Assembly (NCBI RefSeq): GCF_015548375.1
Contig: NZ_JADMWW010000002.1
Location: 124,001 to 188,000, forward strand
Source: Collinsella aerofaciens
Lineage (GTDB): Bacteria; Actinomycetota; Coriobacteriia; Coriobacteriales; Coriobacteriaceae
Direction of reading: 5' to 3'
Length of the DNA stretch: 64,000 nucleotides
The notes under the pieces were generated by a model. It was given only the letters and a program-made list of their open reading frames with translations. It made no database searches and was not told the origin of the DNA. Below, one piece after another: positions 42,934-51,417 of this stretch; position 1 is the stretch's first letter, and every line of letters starts with the position of its first letter. The position numbers were made by a program, and so were the translations under genes.

Positions 42934-44898
42934 CTAGTACATCTTTGCGCCGGCGGGGATGGAGGCGTCGAGCTGGATCAGGTTGAGGCGCTCCTCACCA
43001 TCCTCCTCGTGGATGGCACTGATGAGCATGCCGCAGCTGGGGATGCCCATCATCTTGCGCGGAGGCAGGTTGGTGATGGCGAGCAAGGTCTTGCCGACCA
43101 GGTCCTCGGGCTCGTAATAAGCGTGAATACCGGAGAGGATGGTGCGGTCGGTGCCGGTGCCGTCGTCGAGCGTAAAGTTCAGCAGCTTCTTGGACTTCTT
43201 GACGGCCTCGCATGCCTTGACCTTCACAGCGCGGAAGTCGCTCTTGGAGAAGGTATCAAAGTCGACGAACTCCTCAAACAGCGGCTCAACGGCGATCTTG
43301 GAGTAATCGAGCGTGGGCTTAAGCGACTTAACGAACGGGCTCGCGGCGTTGCCGGCCTCGGCAGCCTTGGCGGCAGCGGCACCGGACTGGAAACCCTTCT
43401 CGGGCTTCATGTGCGGGAACAGCAGCACGTCGCGGATAGAAGCCTGGTTGGTGAGCAGCATGACCACGCGGTCGATACCGATGCCGATACCGCCCGCAGG
43501 AGGCATACCGTACTCGAGGGCGCGCACGTAGTCCTCGTCATACTCCATGGCCTCATCGTCGCCGCCGGCCTTCTCGGCCATTTGGGCAGCAAAGCGCTCA
43601 GCCTGGTCGACCGGGTCGTTGAGCTCGGAAAATGCGTTGGCGTACTCGTGGCCGGCAATAACCAGCTCAAAACGGTGGGTCAGACGCGGATCGTCCTCAA
43701 AACGCTTGGCAAGCGGGCTGACCTCGATGGGGTAATCACACACGAACGTGGGGTTGACGATGGTGTCCTCGCCCAGCTCATCGTAAATCTCGGCGATGAT
43801 CTTGCCAGCAGTCCACTCGGGCTTGATCTCCAGGCCCTTCTCGCGCGCGGCGGCAGCAAGCTCCTCGACCGGCGTGTCAATGGTGACCTGCTTGCCGAGC
43901 ACGTCGGAGACGATGTCGGTCATGGGACGGCTGGCCCACTCACCAGAAAGGTCGATGGTCTGGCCCTGATACTCGATGACCTCGGGGTTGCCGATGGCCT
44001 TGTTAGCTGCCTTAATGACACCCTGGGCGAGCGCCTTCATGCCCTCGAGGTCGGAGAAGGCACGGTAGGCCTCCATCGTGGTGAACTCGGGGTTGTGGGT
44101 AAGGTCCATGCCCTCGTTACGGAAGATGCGGCCGATCTCGAACACGCGCTCAAAACCACCGACGATGCAGCGCTTGAGGTGCAGCTCGGTGGCAATACGC
44201 AGGTAGCACTCCTGATCGAGCGCGTTGAAGTGAGTGATGAACGGCTTGGCAGTAGCGCCGCCCTGGATGGTCTGCAGGATGGGGGTCTCGACCTCCATGT
44301 AGCCGTCGGACTCCATAAAGCGACGGAAGGTGGAGAGAATCTGCGAACGCTTACGGAAGGTCTCGCGAACGTCGTCGTTGGCGATCAGGTCGACATAGCG
44401 CTGGCGATAGCGGGTCTCCTTATCGGAAAGACCGTGGAACTTCTCGGGCAGCGGACGAACGGCCTTGGCAAGCAGGGTCGCGCTCTTAGGGGCAACGGAA
44501 AGCTGGCCGCGCTGGGTACGCACGACCACGCCGGTCACGCCCAGGATGTCGCCCAGGTCGAGGGCCTTGAGCGTATTCCAGGCAGCCTCGTCCATGTCGT
44601 TGATGCGGCAGAACAGCTGAATCTCGGCAGTCGCATCGCGCACGACGATGAACATGATCTTGCCCTGACCGCGCTTGGCGACCACACGGCCGGCGATCTT
44701 CACGACATCCTCGGTGTCCTCACCATCGGCAAGATCGGCGTACTTAGTCTCGATATCGGCGACGTAGTCCTCAAGCTCAGAGTGCTCAGGATAGGGGTTC
44801 TGGCCCGCCTCGAACAGGGCGGCGCGCTTGGCCAGACGGGTGGCGCGCTCGTCGTTGAGCGTCGATGCCTGATCGGCGGCGTTCTGGTTCTCTGCCAT
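42934..44898 (-). CDS. lysS: Lysyl-tRNA synthetase with C-terminal tRNA-binding domain
   Basis: Class II synthetase of 654 aa versus about 500 usually. Residues ~60-170 are the OB anticodon domain, ~180-500 the catalytic core (motif 2 FRNEGMDLTHNPEFTTMEAY, motif 3 GGIGIGIDRVVMLL). After an Ala-rich linker, residues ~545-654 form a Trbp111/MetRS-beta type tRNA-binding OB domain (VDFDTFSKSDFRAVKVKAC, GIHAYYEPEDLVGKTLLAI, GMLISAIHEEDGEERLNLI). The added domain should raise tRNA affinity. Third gene of a run with greA upstream. Confidence 0.96.
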   Translation of the reverse strand: MAENQNAADQASTLNDERATRLAKRAALFEAGQNPYPEHSELEDYVADIETKYADLADGEDTEDVVKIAGRVVAKRGQGKIMFIVVRDATAEIQLFCRINDMDEAAWNTLKALDLGDILGVTGVVVRTQRGQLSVAPKSATLLAKAVRPLPEKFHGLSDKETRYRQRYVDLIANDDVRETFRKRSQILSTFRRFMESDGYMEVETPILQTIQGGATAKPFITHFNALDQECYLRIATELHLKRCIVGGFERVFEIGRIFRNEGMDLTHNPEFTTMEAYRAFSDLEGMKALAQGVIKAANKAIGNPEVIEYQGQTIDLSGEWASRPMTDIVSDVLGKQVTIDTPVEELAAAAREKGLEIKPEWTAGKIIAEIYDELGEDTIVNPTFVCDYPIEVSPLAKRFEDDPRLTHRFELVIAGHEYANAFSELNDPVDQAERFAAQMAEKAGGDDEAMEYDEDYVRALEYGMPPAGGIGIGIDRVVMLLTNQASIRDVLLFPHMKPEKGFQSGAAAAKAAEAGNAASPFVKSLKPTLDYSKIAVEPLFEEFVDFDTFSKSDFRAVKVKACEAVKKSKKLLNFTLDDGTGTDRTILSGIHAYYEPEDLVGKTLLAITNLPPRKMMGIPSCGMLISAIHEEDGEERLNLIQLDASIPAGAKMY

Positions 44899-44916
44899 AA
44901 GTTAGCTCCTCAAACT

Positions 44917-44952
44917 AAAACGCTCCCCAGGATTCGGTCCCAGGGAGCGAAA
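44917..44952 (-). terminator. Terminator between greA and lysS
   Basis: On the minus strand CGCTCCC pairs with GGGAGCG and runs into TTTTAGTTTG. It lies between the greA stop and the lysS start, so lysS probably has its own promoter or depends on read-through. Confidence 0.75.
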
Positions 44953-44977
44953 ACATACCTTTACGCGGGACCGTGGT

Positions 44978-45448
44978 CTAGCGTGCGATCTTGGCGATGG
45001 TGTAGACGCGAGTCTTGCCGGAAGGCGTAACGACCTCGACGGAGTCGCCCTCGCCGTGACCGATGATGGCGTGACCGACCGGAGACTCGTTGGAAATCTT
45101 GTGCTCGAGCGAGTTGGTCTCGGTGGTACCGACGAGCGTGACTTCCATGACCTCGCCGTTGGGATCAATCAGCGAAACGGTGGAACCGATGGAGACGGTC
45201 AGGTCGCCCGTGGTGGCAGCAACCTGAGCGTTGGCGAGGATGGCCTGGATCTCGGCAATACGAGCGGCGTTCTGGGCCTGCTTGTCCTTAGCGGCGTCGT
45301 ACTCGGAGTTCTCCGAAAGGTCGCCGAACGCGCGGGCTTCCTTGATGTCCTCGACGATCTCCTTGGCGTAATCGCCCTCACGCCAAGCGAGCTCCTCGAC
45401 GAGCTTCTGGCGGCCCTCAGCGGTCAGTACGATCTGGCTTGCGTCCAT
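44978..45448 (-). CDS. greA: Transcription elongation factor GreA
   Basis: Rescues backtracked RNA polymerase by stimulating transcript cleavage. The protein is 156 aa, with an N-terminal coiled coil including the acidic tip (ARAFGDLSENSEYDAAKDKQ) and a C-terminal FKBP-like domain (ISNESPVGHAIIGHGEGDSV). ATG 45448 is chosen for the GGGGAG eight bases upstream; ATG 45478 lacks a site. Confidence 0.95.
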   Translation of the reverse strand: MDASQIVLTAEGRQKLVEELAWREGDYAKEIVEDIKEARAFGDLSENSEYDAAKDKQAQNAARIAEIQAILANAQVAATTGDLTVSIGSTVSLIDPNGEVMEVTLVGTTETNSLEHKISNESPVGHAIIGHGEGDSVEVVTPSGKTRVYTIAKIAR

Positions 45449-45494
45449 ACGGATATCTCCCCAACTCTGATCAAACAATCAACTGTCAACAAAA

Positions 45495-45530
45495 CGAAAA
45501 AGACCGGCTAGCCTGCGGGCAAGCCGGTCA
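45495..45530 (-). terminator. Terminator of tatA
   Basis: GACCGGCT and AGCCGGTC pair over a 12-base loop and the minus strand continues TTTTTCG. Confidence 0.85.
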
Positions 45531-45554
45531 GGTGCTCACCCCAAAGGGATGGGA

Positions 45555-45830
45555 CTACTCTGCGTCCGCGTCGCTGTCCTCTGCCTGCTTCTTCTTGGCA
45601 GCAGCGAGCTTGGCCTCGAGCTCAGCGATCTCCTTGTCCTCCTCGGACTGCTCGACCACGACCTCCTCGGCCTGCTTGGTCTCGGCCTTATCGTCGCCCT
45701 CCATACCCTCGCGGATATTCTTGACGGTGGAGCCGAGGGACTTGCCGAGCTTCGGCAGGTTCTTGGGCCCGAAGATAATCAGGACAACGACGAGAATAAT
45801 GATGAGCTCAGGAGCCCTCAGTCCAAACAT
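45555..45830 (-). CDS. tatA: Twin-arginine translocase subunit TatA
   Basis: A 91-aa protein with one N-terminal helix (LIIILVVVLIIFG), the hinge GPKNLPKLGKSLG, an amphipathic helix and a charged tail rich in Glu, Lys and Ala. ATG 45830 has TGGAGG five bases upstream; the upstream frame runs into the tRNA-Pro gene and is not coding. TatC is not in the window. Confidence 0.92.
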   Translation of the reverse strand: MFGLRAPELIIILVVVLIIFGPKNLPKLGKSLGSTVKNIREGMEGDDKAETKQAEEVVVEQSEEDKEIAELEAKLAAAKKKQAEDSDADAE

Positions 45831-45902
45831 GTAGACCTCCACAATACAGCGAGACAAGCTCGAATGAGTATACCGCGGGTATCGCGGTATCACAACAATA
45901 GC

Positions 45903-45932
45903 TAAAAAAAGGGACCGCAAGAAGCGGTCCCT
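45903..45932 (-). terminator. Terminator of tRNA-Pro
   Basis: GGGACCGC and GCGGTCCC pair over five bases and the minus strand continues with seven T residues. Confidence 0.9.
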
Positions 45933-45942
45933 CCTCATGCTC

Positions 45943-46019
45943 TGGTCGGGTTGACTGGATTTGAACCAGCGACCCCTGCGTCCCGAACGCAGTGCTCTAC
46001 CAAACTGAGCCACAACCCG
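45943..46019 (-). tRNA. trnP: tRNA-Pro (CGG)
   Basis: Acceptor CGGGTTG pairs with CAACCCG, anticodon CGG in TTCGGGA, T arm TGGTTCAAATCCA, encoded CCA; 77 nt. Confidence 0.95.
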
Positions 46020-46068
46020 TTAGCTCGACTATAGTAACAAAGATTTTCGCCGCATGCTAGAGAAATTT

Positions 46069-46965
46069 TTATTTCTTTGGCGCGTCGATTTGAACCGTGT
46101 TGGGAATAAGCTCAGTCGCGCAGGCCCACCAGCCATTTTGCTGGGCAGCATCGGCAAGCCTTTCGGCCGTGGCAGCGGTGTCGCAAATGGCAAACGAGCA
46201 GGCACCCGATCCGCACACATCTACAGCAACGGTTCCGTCCTGTTTACGCAGCCAGTCGAGGACCGTTTGAATCTGCGACTCCATCTGTGCGGAAATGACA
46301 CCAAGGTTGTTATGGATGAGTGCATATGCCGTCTCGGCATCACCAGCACGCAAGGCAGAAGCTATCGCGCCGGGCTTGTCCGCAGGCACCGAGGCCTCGT
46401 CAAAACGTCGATAGGCTTCAATTGTCGAAACACTTGCCTCGCGCGGCTTGACCAGCACGACGGGCGTCGCGGGCAGCGCGGGGTACTCAGTTGCCAGCAC
46501 GTCTCCCCCACCTACGTAGAACGCAGGACTCGCGTGCAAAAAGAACGGGACGTCAGCACCAATGCCTCGCGCAATATCGTCGAGCGCTGGGTCGGTGCGA
46601 TCAATGCCCCAGAGCTCCGCCAAGGCGACAATGACCGCGGCCGCATCCGTCGAGGGGCCGCCCAAGCCGGCGCACAATGGAATGCGCTTCTCAATCGTCA
46701 CGCAGATGTTTGCCTCGCGACCATAATGCTCGGCCATAGCAACCGCAGCCCGATACGCCGTATTCTTTTGCATGGGAAAATCTGATGCCGGAACCGTCTG
46801 GACGGTCAGCGCCTGCGCCAGCGTGACCGTCACGGTATCGGAAAGACCGACGGCCGCCATCAGGGAATCGACCCTGTGGTAGCCGCGGTCATCGCGCTCG
46901 GTATGAACCCCCAGGTAGAGGTTAATCTTTGCCGGCGCGGAAAGAGTCAGGGACCGATCGGTCAC
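46069..46965 (-). CDS. ispE: 4-diphosphocytidyl-2-C-methyl-D-erythritol kinase
   Basis: Fourth step of the MEP pathway (GHMP kinase). The 298-aa protein has APAKINLYLGV and the ATP loop PLCAGLGGPSTDAAA, where the usual GGGS is GGPS. The start is GTG 46965, two bases past the veg stop. The veg-ispE pairing also occurs in Bacillus. Confidence 0.93.
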   Translation of the reverse strand: MTDRSLTLSAPAKINLYLGVHTERDDRGYHRVDSLMAAVGLSDTVTVTLAQALTVQTVPASDFPMQKNTAYRAAVAMAEHYGREANICVTIEKRIPLCAGLGGPSTDAAAVIVALAELWGIDRTDPALDDIARGIGADVPFFLHASPAFYVGGGDVLATEYPALPATPVVLVKPREASVSTIEAYRRFDEASVPADKPGAIASALRAGDAETAYALIHNNLGVISAQMESQIQTVLDWLRKQDGTVAVDVCGSGACSFAICDTAATAERLADAAQQNGWWACATELIPNTVQIDAPKK

Positions 46966-46967
46966 CG

Positions 46968-47264
46968 TTAATGCTCCTCGAGCTGATTGCCGAGCGGGGT
47001 AAAGATATGCTCGCCGCTCTCGGGGTCGAACAGCTCGACCTGACCGGTGAGCACATCAATATACTGGTAGGACTGACGCGACTTGCGGCCGCGACGCTCG
47101 TCGACCTCGACGATAAAGACGGCGGGGTGGACACTCTTGATGGTGCCCATGCGCTCGACAACGCGGGTGCGGCCCATGTTGGCCTTCACCTTGACGCGAT
47201 CGCCCACCATATCGGTCAGCTTCTCGTGGATGTCGTCGACGTGATTGACTTCCATCTCTTCCAT
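46968..47264 (-). CDS. veg: Veg family protein
   Basis: A 98-aa cytoplasmic protein (VNHVDDIHEKLTDMVGDRVK, then VFIVEVDERRGRKSRQSYQY) of the Veg/DUF1021 family; in Bacillus Veg affects biofilm formation. ATG 47264 has GGAGG eight bases upstream. Its C-terminal ~25 residues (VELFDPESGEHIFTPLG) extend the usual core. Confidence 0.88.
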   Translation of the reverse strand: MEEMEVNHVDDIHEKLTDMVGDRVKVKANMGRTRVVERMGTIKSVHPAVFIVEVDERRGRKSRQSYQYIDVLTGQVELFDPESGEHIFTPLGNQLEEH

Positions 47265-47419
47265 GAACAGGGCCTCCAGAAGGTGCAATTCAAAAAGGGG
47301 ATAATACCCCTAAGATAGACAAAACTCTAATACTATAGCACCCTGTTGTGGCCATACGCAAGTAGCTAAATGAGCCCCGTCCCAAATACGTACCAGACGA
47401 CAATCTCGCATGACCAGTT

Positions 47420-47447
47420 GTTACGTGGTTTGGTAAAACCGCGTAAC
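47420..47447 (-). repeat. Stop-adjacent hairpin, GTTACG family, copy 2
   Basis: GTTACGTGGTTT pairs with AAACCGCGTAAC around GGTA (one G-U), touching the dtd stop codon. It shares the loop and outer stem with the hairpin after lysS. The rest of the spacer to veg shows no gene. Confidence 0.85.
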
Positions 47448-47894
47448 CTAAAGGTTGTCGGTGTCCAGGACGATGGTGAATGGGCCATCGTTGACCAGGT
47501 CGACCTTCATGTCGGCGCCAAAGATACCGTGCGCCACATGCTCAACGTCCTCGCGCACAAGCGTCAAGAAGTACTCGTAGAGCTCGTTGGCGACATCGGG
47601 GGCGCCGGCATCCGTAAACGATGGGCGGCGACCGTGGCGGCAATCGGCGAACAGCGTGAACTGCGACACCACGAGCACCTCGCCGTCGACATCGGCAAGC
47701 GCCAAGTTGGTCTTGCCGTTCTCGTCCTCGTTGATACGCAGCCCGCGGAGCTTGCCCCACAGCTTGTCGGCCTCGGCACGCGTATCGCCATGGCCCACAC
47801 CAAGCAGCACCAGGTAGCCGCGTCCAATGCGACCCACGCACTCGCCGTCGACCGTCACGCCGGCGTTGAGCACGCGCTGCACCACCGCACGCAC
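47448..47894 (-). CDS. dtd: D-aminoacyl-tRNA deacylase
   Basis: Removes D-amino acids from mischarged tRNA. At 148 aa it has [36 protein letters not shown] and the C-terminal [11 protein letters not shown]. The start is GTG 47894 with GAGGAG six bases upstream, four bases after rdgB. Confidence 0.95.
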   Translation of the reverse strand: MRAVVQRVLNAGVTVDGECVGRIGRGYLVLLGVGHGDTRAEADKLWGKLRGLRINEDENGKTNLALADVDGEVLVVSQFTLFADCRHGRRPSFTDAGAPDVANELYEYFLTLVREDVEHVAHGIFGADMKVDLVNDGPFTIVLDTDNL

Positions 47895-47897
47895 GGC

Positions 47898-48539
47898 CTA
47901 CTCCTCGCCCGTCAGTTTGGCGGATAGGTGCTCGAGCGCATGGAATCGATGGCTGATGGCGTTCTTCTCGTCCGCCGTCAGCTCGGCCATGGTCTTGCCC
48001 GGCGTGTCGACCGGCAGGAACAGCGGGTCGTAGCCAAAGCCGTGATCGCCGCGGCCCTCGTGCGCGATAACGCCCTCGCAGGCGCCCTCACCATAGGTGA
48101 CCAGACCATCCGTGTCGATGAGCGCGACGACACTCATAAAACGCGCGGTGCGATCCTCGTCTGCCACGCCTTCCAAGTTAACGAGCAGCTTGGCGTTGTT
48201 GGCGGCATCGTCGCCGTGAACGCCCGCGTAGCGCGCGCTATACACACCGGGCTCACCGTCCAGCGCGTCGACGACCAAGCCCGAATCATCGGCAATGGCC
48301 ATAAGGCCCGTCTCCTCGACCGCAGCCTGCGCCTTGATGATGGCGTTCTCCAAAAACGTCGTGCCGTTTTCCTCGGGGTCCTCAAAATCGCCCAGCTGGC
48401 CGAGCGCCACAAAGCGCACCTCGGGCATGACCTTGCCCAAAATGGCCTCGATCTCGGTGAGCTTATGGGCGTTGCCCGTTGCCACGACGATGGTCGCCGC
48501 CGGGTCGAGGGTGTCGATGTCAATCTTCTCAAGTGCCAT
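47898..48539 (-). CDS. rdgB: XTP/dITP diphosphatase
   Basis: Ham1-family house-cleaning nucleotide pyrophosphatase, 213 aa. Motifs are VVATGNAHKLTEIEAIL, ADDSGLVVDALDGEPGVYSA, RYAG and GFGYDPLFLP. Co-directional with rph upstream, the usual rph-rdgB order. Confidence 0.95.
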   Translation of the reverse strand: MALEKIDIDTLDPAATIVVATGNAHKLTEIEAILGKVMPEVRFVALGQLGDFEDPEENGTTFLENAIIKAQAAVEETGLMAIADDSGLVVDALDGEPGVYSARYAGVHGDDAANNAKLLVNLEGVADEDRTARFMSVVALIDTDGLVTYGEGACEGVIAHEGRGDHGFGYDPLFLPVDTPGKTMAELTADEKNAISHRFHALEHLSAKLTGEE

Positions 48540-48645
48540 GACTGGCCTCCTTGTCTCTATATCAATACCGCGCCGAGGGCAACGAGGGACTCCGCCTCTC
48601 CCCTCTCAATCAACGGCAGTCTTGTGTCCAGACGTCTCCACAGGT

Positions 48646-48685
48646 AAAACCTACCAAAATAAACCTGTCCCTTTTTGGCAGATTA
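48646..48685 (-). repeat. Stop-adjacent hairpin repeat, GGGACAGG core, copy e
   Basis: Read on the minus strand it begins in the rph stop codon: CTGCCAAAAAGGGACAGG then TTTATTTTGGTAGGTTTT. This matches copy a at 6224 base for base over about 37 bases, 42 kb away and in opposite genome orientation but the same orientation relative to the gene. Confidence 0.9.
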
Positions 48686-49408
48686 GGCGATGGCTTGGCG
48701 CTGAAGCTCGATGAGCTCGGCGATACCTTTGTCGCCCAGGTCGAGCAGGGCGTTGAGGCGCTTACGGTCGAAGGGCGCCTGCTCGCCGGTGCCCTGGAGC
48801 TCGATCATCTCACCGGTGTCGGTGGCGACGAGGTTCATGTCGACCTCGGCATGGCTGTCCTCGGAATAATCCAAGTCGAGCAGAGTGTTGCCGTCGACAA
48901 CGCCCATGGAGATGGCAGCCACCTGGCCGATAAGCGGGATGCGCTCGATCTTGCCCGCCTCGACCCACATGGCGAGGGCGTCGTGCAGCGCCACCCAGGC
49001 GCCGGTGATGCTCGCTGTACGCGTGCCGCCATCGGCCTGAATCACATCGCAGTCGACGGTGACGGTGTACTCGCCGAGCGCCTTCATGTTGACGACGGTA
49101 CGCAGGCTGCGGCCAATGAGGCGCTCGATCTCCATGGAGCGGCCCTTGCGGTTGGCGTGCTCGCGCTTGCAGCGCTTGCCGGTCGACGCCGGCAGCATGG
49201 CGTATTCCGCGGTCACCCAGCCGGCCTTAGCTCCCTTTCGCCAGCCCGGCACGCCCTCCTCGATAGTGGCGGCGCACAGCACGCGCGTGTCACCGAACTC
49301 GGCCAGACACGAGCCGTGAGCGTGCTTCATGACGCCACGGGTGAGCTTAACGGGGCGCAACTCGTTGGCGGCGCGACCGTTGGCGCGGTTGACCTGCATG
49401 TACTCCAT
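48683..49408 (-). CDS. rph: Ribonuclease PH
   Basis: Phosphorolytic 3'-5' exoribonuclease trimming tRNA 3' ends, 241 aa. Motifs are [41 protein letters not shown] and [19 protein letters not shown]. The 3' end is embedded in repeat copy e. Confidence 0.96.
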   Translation of the reverse strand: MEYMQVNRANGRAANELRPVKLTRGVMKHAHGSCLAEFGDTRVLCAATIEEGVPGWRKGAKAGWVTAEYAMLPASTGKRCKREHANRKGRSMEIERLIGRSLRTVVNMKALGEYTVTVDCDVIQADGGTRTASITGAWVALHDALAMWVEAGKIERIPLIGQVAAISMGVVDGNTLLDLDYSEDSHAEVDMNLVATDTGEMIELQGTGEQAPFDRKRLNALLDLGDKGIAELIELQRQAIA

Positions 49409-49462
49409 AGAAATTTCCTTTCGGCAAAAGATGTGGCGAAGGCTTTGGCGGCTGCCTTACAT

Positions 49463-50347
49463 CTATTTCAGCTCATCGATATCGATATGTTCGATGCTCT
49501 TGAGCGGCTGTCCAAAGATAAAGCTGCCCGCCACCGCAAACTCGGCAATGTTATCGGCCGTCGTGGCAAAACGATGCTGCGGCTCGGCGGCGTCGCCCGC
49601 CAGCTGCTCGCGGCGCGTGAGGATATCGGTCAGCTCGCGCGTGGTCTCCTCGGCGGAACTCACGACGCGCACCCCAGGCCCCAGCGCATGCCGGATAGGT
49701 CCCACCAACAGCGGAAAATGCGTACAGCCGAGCACCACGGTATCGATACCGTGGTCGCGCAGCGGCTCAACCGTGGCACCCACCAGCGCACGCACGGCAG
49801 GCGTATCGAAGATGTCCTCGTTCTCAAGCCACTGTTCCTGCAGATGTGCACCCGAGGCGAGCTCGTGTTCGACAACCTCGACAAAGCTCGAGGCAGGACA
49901 GCCGTATACATCGACGCCGGCATCCAGGTCCTGAATGGCGCGCGTGTAGGCGCCCGAGCGAATGGTGAGGTTGGTGGCGAGCACGCCCACGCGACGCGTA
50001 CGCGTGCTGTTGATTGCCGCACGGGCACCCGGCGCGATCACACCGATCACGGGAACGTCGAGCACCTGCTGGGCCAGACGCAAGGCCGCAGCGGTCGCCG
50101 TGTTGCAGGCGATGACCATAATCTTGACGTCGTGCTTCGAAAGCCAACGACCCGCCTGCAACGCAAACGAGCGCACCTCATCCTCGGTACGGGTGCCGTA
50201 GGGGCAGCGCTTGGTGTCGCCAAAGTAGTAGACGGACTCGTGCGGCAGCGCCGTCGCAATCGCGCGCGCAACCGTCAGACCGCCCAAACCAGAATCGAAC
50301 ACGCCAATCGGGCGCGTGTCGCCTGCCGGATTCTCGATATCGGACAT
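49463..50347 (-). CDS. murI: Glutamate racemase
   Basis: Supplies D-glutamate for peptidoglycan, 294 aa. It has GVFDSGLGGLTVARA and the two catalytic cysteines in MVIACNTATAA and VVLGCTHFPLL. Located near murE on the same strand. Confidence 0.95.
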   Translation of the reverse strand: MSDIENPAGDTRPIGVFDSGLGGLTVARAIATALPHESVYYFGDTKRCPYGTRTEDEVRSFALQAGRWLSKHDVKIMVIACNTATAAALRLAQQVLDVPVIGVIAPGARAAINSTRTRRVGVLATNLTIRSGAYTRAIQDLDAGVDVYGCPASSFVEVVEHELASGAHLQEQWLENEDIFDTPAVRALVGATVEPLRDHGIDTVVLGCTHFPLLVGPIRHALGPGVRVVSSAEETTRELTDILTRREQLAGDAAEPQHRFATTADNIAEFAVAGSFIFGQPLKSIEHIDIDELK

Positions 50348-50398
50348 TACCTCACCAGTCTCTCTCGAAAAGACATGTCCAAGTGCGGCGACGCCGCG

Positions 50399-51310
50399 CT
50401 ACGAACGCGCCGCGACCAGCAGCTCTGCCGTCGCCGCCCAACCGTCGACAATTTTGCCGCGCGTAACGAAAGCGTTCTCGCAAGCAGCCAGGAACTCGGG
50501 CGCGCCGGCGCTCGTCAGGCCATTCTCGACCAGGCAGAACGTGCCCACGTGATCGGCCATGTAGAAGTCGGACTCGGAGTCGCCGAGCGCCAACGTCTCC
50601 TCGCGCTCGATCCCCAGGTGCTCGCAGAAGTGCGCAATGGCGACGCCCTTGTTGAGACCCGCGGGGTTGATGTTGAATGCGCGACCGTCCTCGACGCGAT
50701 CGAGCTCGAGCGTCGTCGGCTTGGACAGGTGAGTCAGATGGCCGTTGCAAGCCCAGATCAGACCGCAGCCGGCCTCGTCTAGGATGGCCTGGGCCTCATC
50801 GTCGGGCACATCGCCGCGCATGCCGACGGTGACCTCACGGTATTTGTAGCCGGTCGACATGTCGTTGTGATACTCGATCTTGTGCGGCCAGCGGGCGAGG
50901 ATCTTCTCGCACACGCCGGTCTGCTCGATCACCTGGTGCGGAGTAAGGCCGCAGGCGGGGTCGTAAGGCATGTCGCCGGTCAGATACTCCCAATCGTTGG
51001 CTTTGAGGTCGTACATGACCAGGCCGCCCATCTCACCAATGTAGGAGTTGAGGCCGAGCACGCGCGCGTCCTCGTGGATCATGGTACGGTTGCGGCCCGA
51101 GGTGGGAACCACCTGAATACCAGCGCGAGCGAGCGCCACGACAGCCTCGACGAGTTTGGTCGAGGGGTTGCCGTCGTTGTCGCGCAGCACGCACGAGCCG
51201 GGCGCGAGCATCGTGGCATCCAGGTCGGTAAAGACGTACTTGACCTTGGCCAAGCGCTCGCGCATCTCGCCCGAAAGCTCGGCAACGGTCGGCAGGGTGT
51301 TGTGGGACAT
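50399..51310 (-). CDS. HAD-superfamily hydrolase (Cof/MPGP-like)
   Basis: Cytoplasmic phosphatase of 303 aa. Motif I is VFTDLDATML, with Ala in place of the common Gly after the second Asp; motif II is VPTSGRNRT, the Lys is in GLNKGVAIAH and motif IV is ALGDSESDF. A cap domain lies between. The substrate is unknown. ATG 51310 has GGAG five bases upstream. Confidence 0.88.
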   Translation of the reverse strand: MSHNTLPTVAELSGEMRERLAKVKYVFTDLDATMLAPGSCVLRDNDGNPSTKLVEAVVALARAGIQVVPTSGRNRTMIHEDARVLGLNSYIGEMGGLVMYDLKANDWEYLTGDMPYDPACGLTPHQVIEQTGVCEKILARWPHKIEYHNDMSTGYKYREVTVGMRGDVPDDEAQAILDEAGCGLIWACNGHLTHLSKPTTLELDRVEDGRAFNINPAGLNKGVAIAHFCEHLGIEREETLALGDSESDFYMADHVGTFCLVENGLTSAGAPEFLAACENAFVTRGKIVDGWAATAELLVAARS

Positions 51311-51417
51311 GGTTACTCCGTTTACGTAGAAGGGTTTGGACTTGGACGGCATGTTTTGATTGGGGGAACACGCTTATGGCGACAGCGTACTCAGGGCGCC
51401 GCCGCCATCATGGTTCA

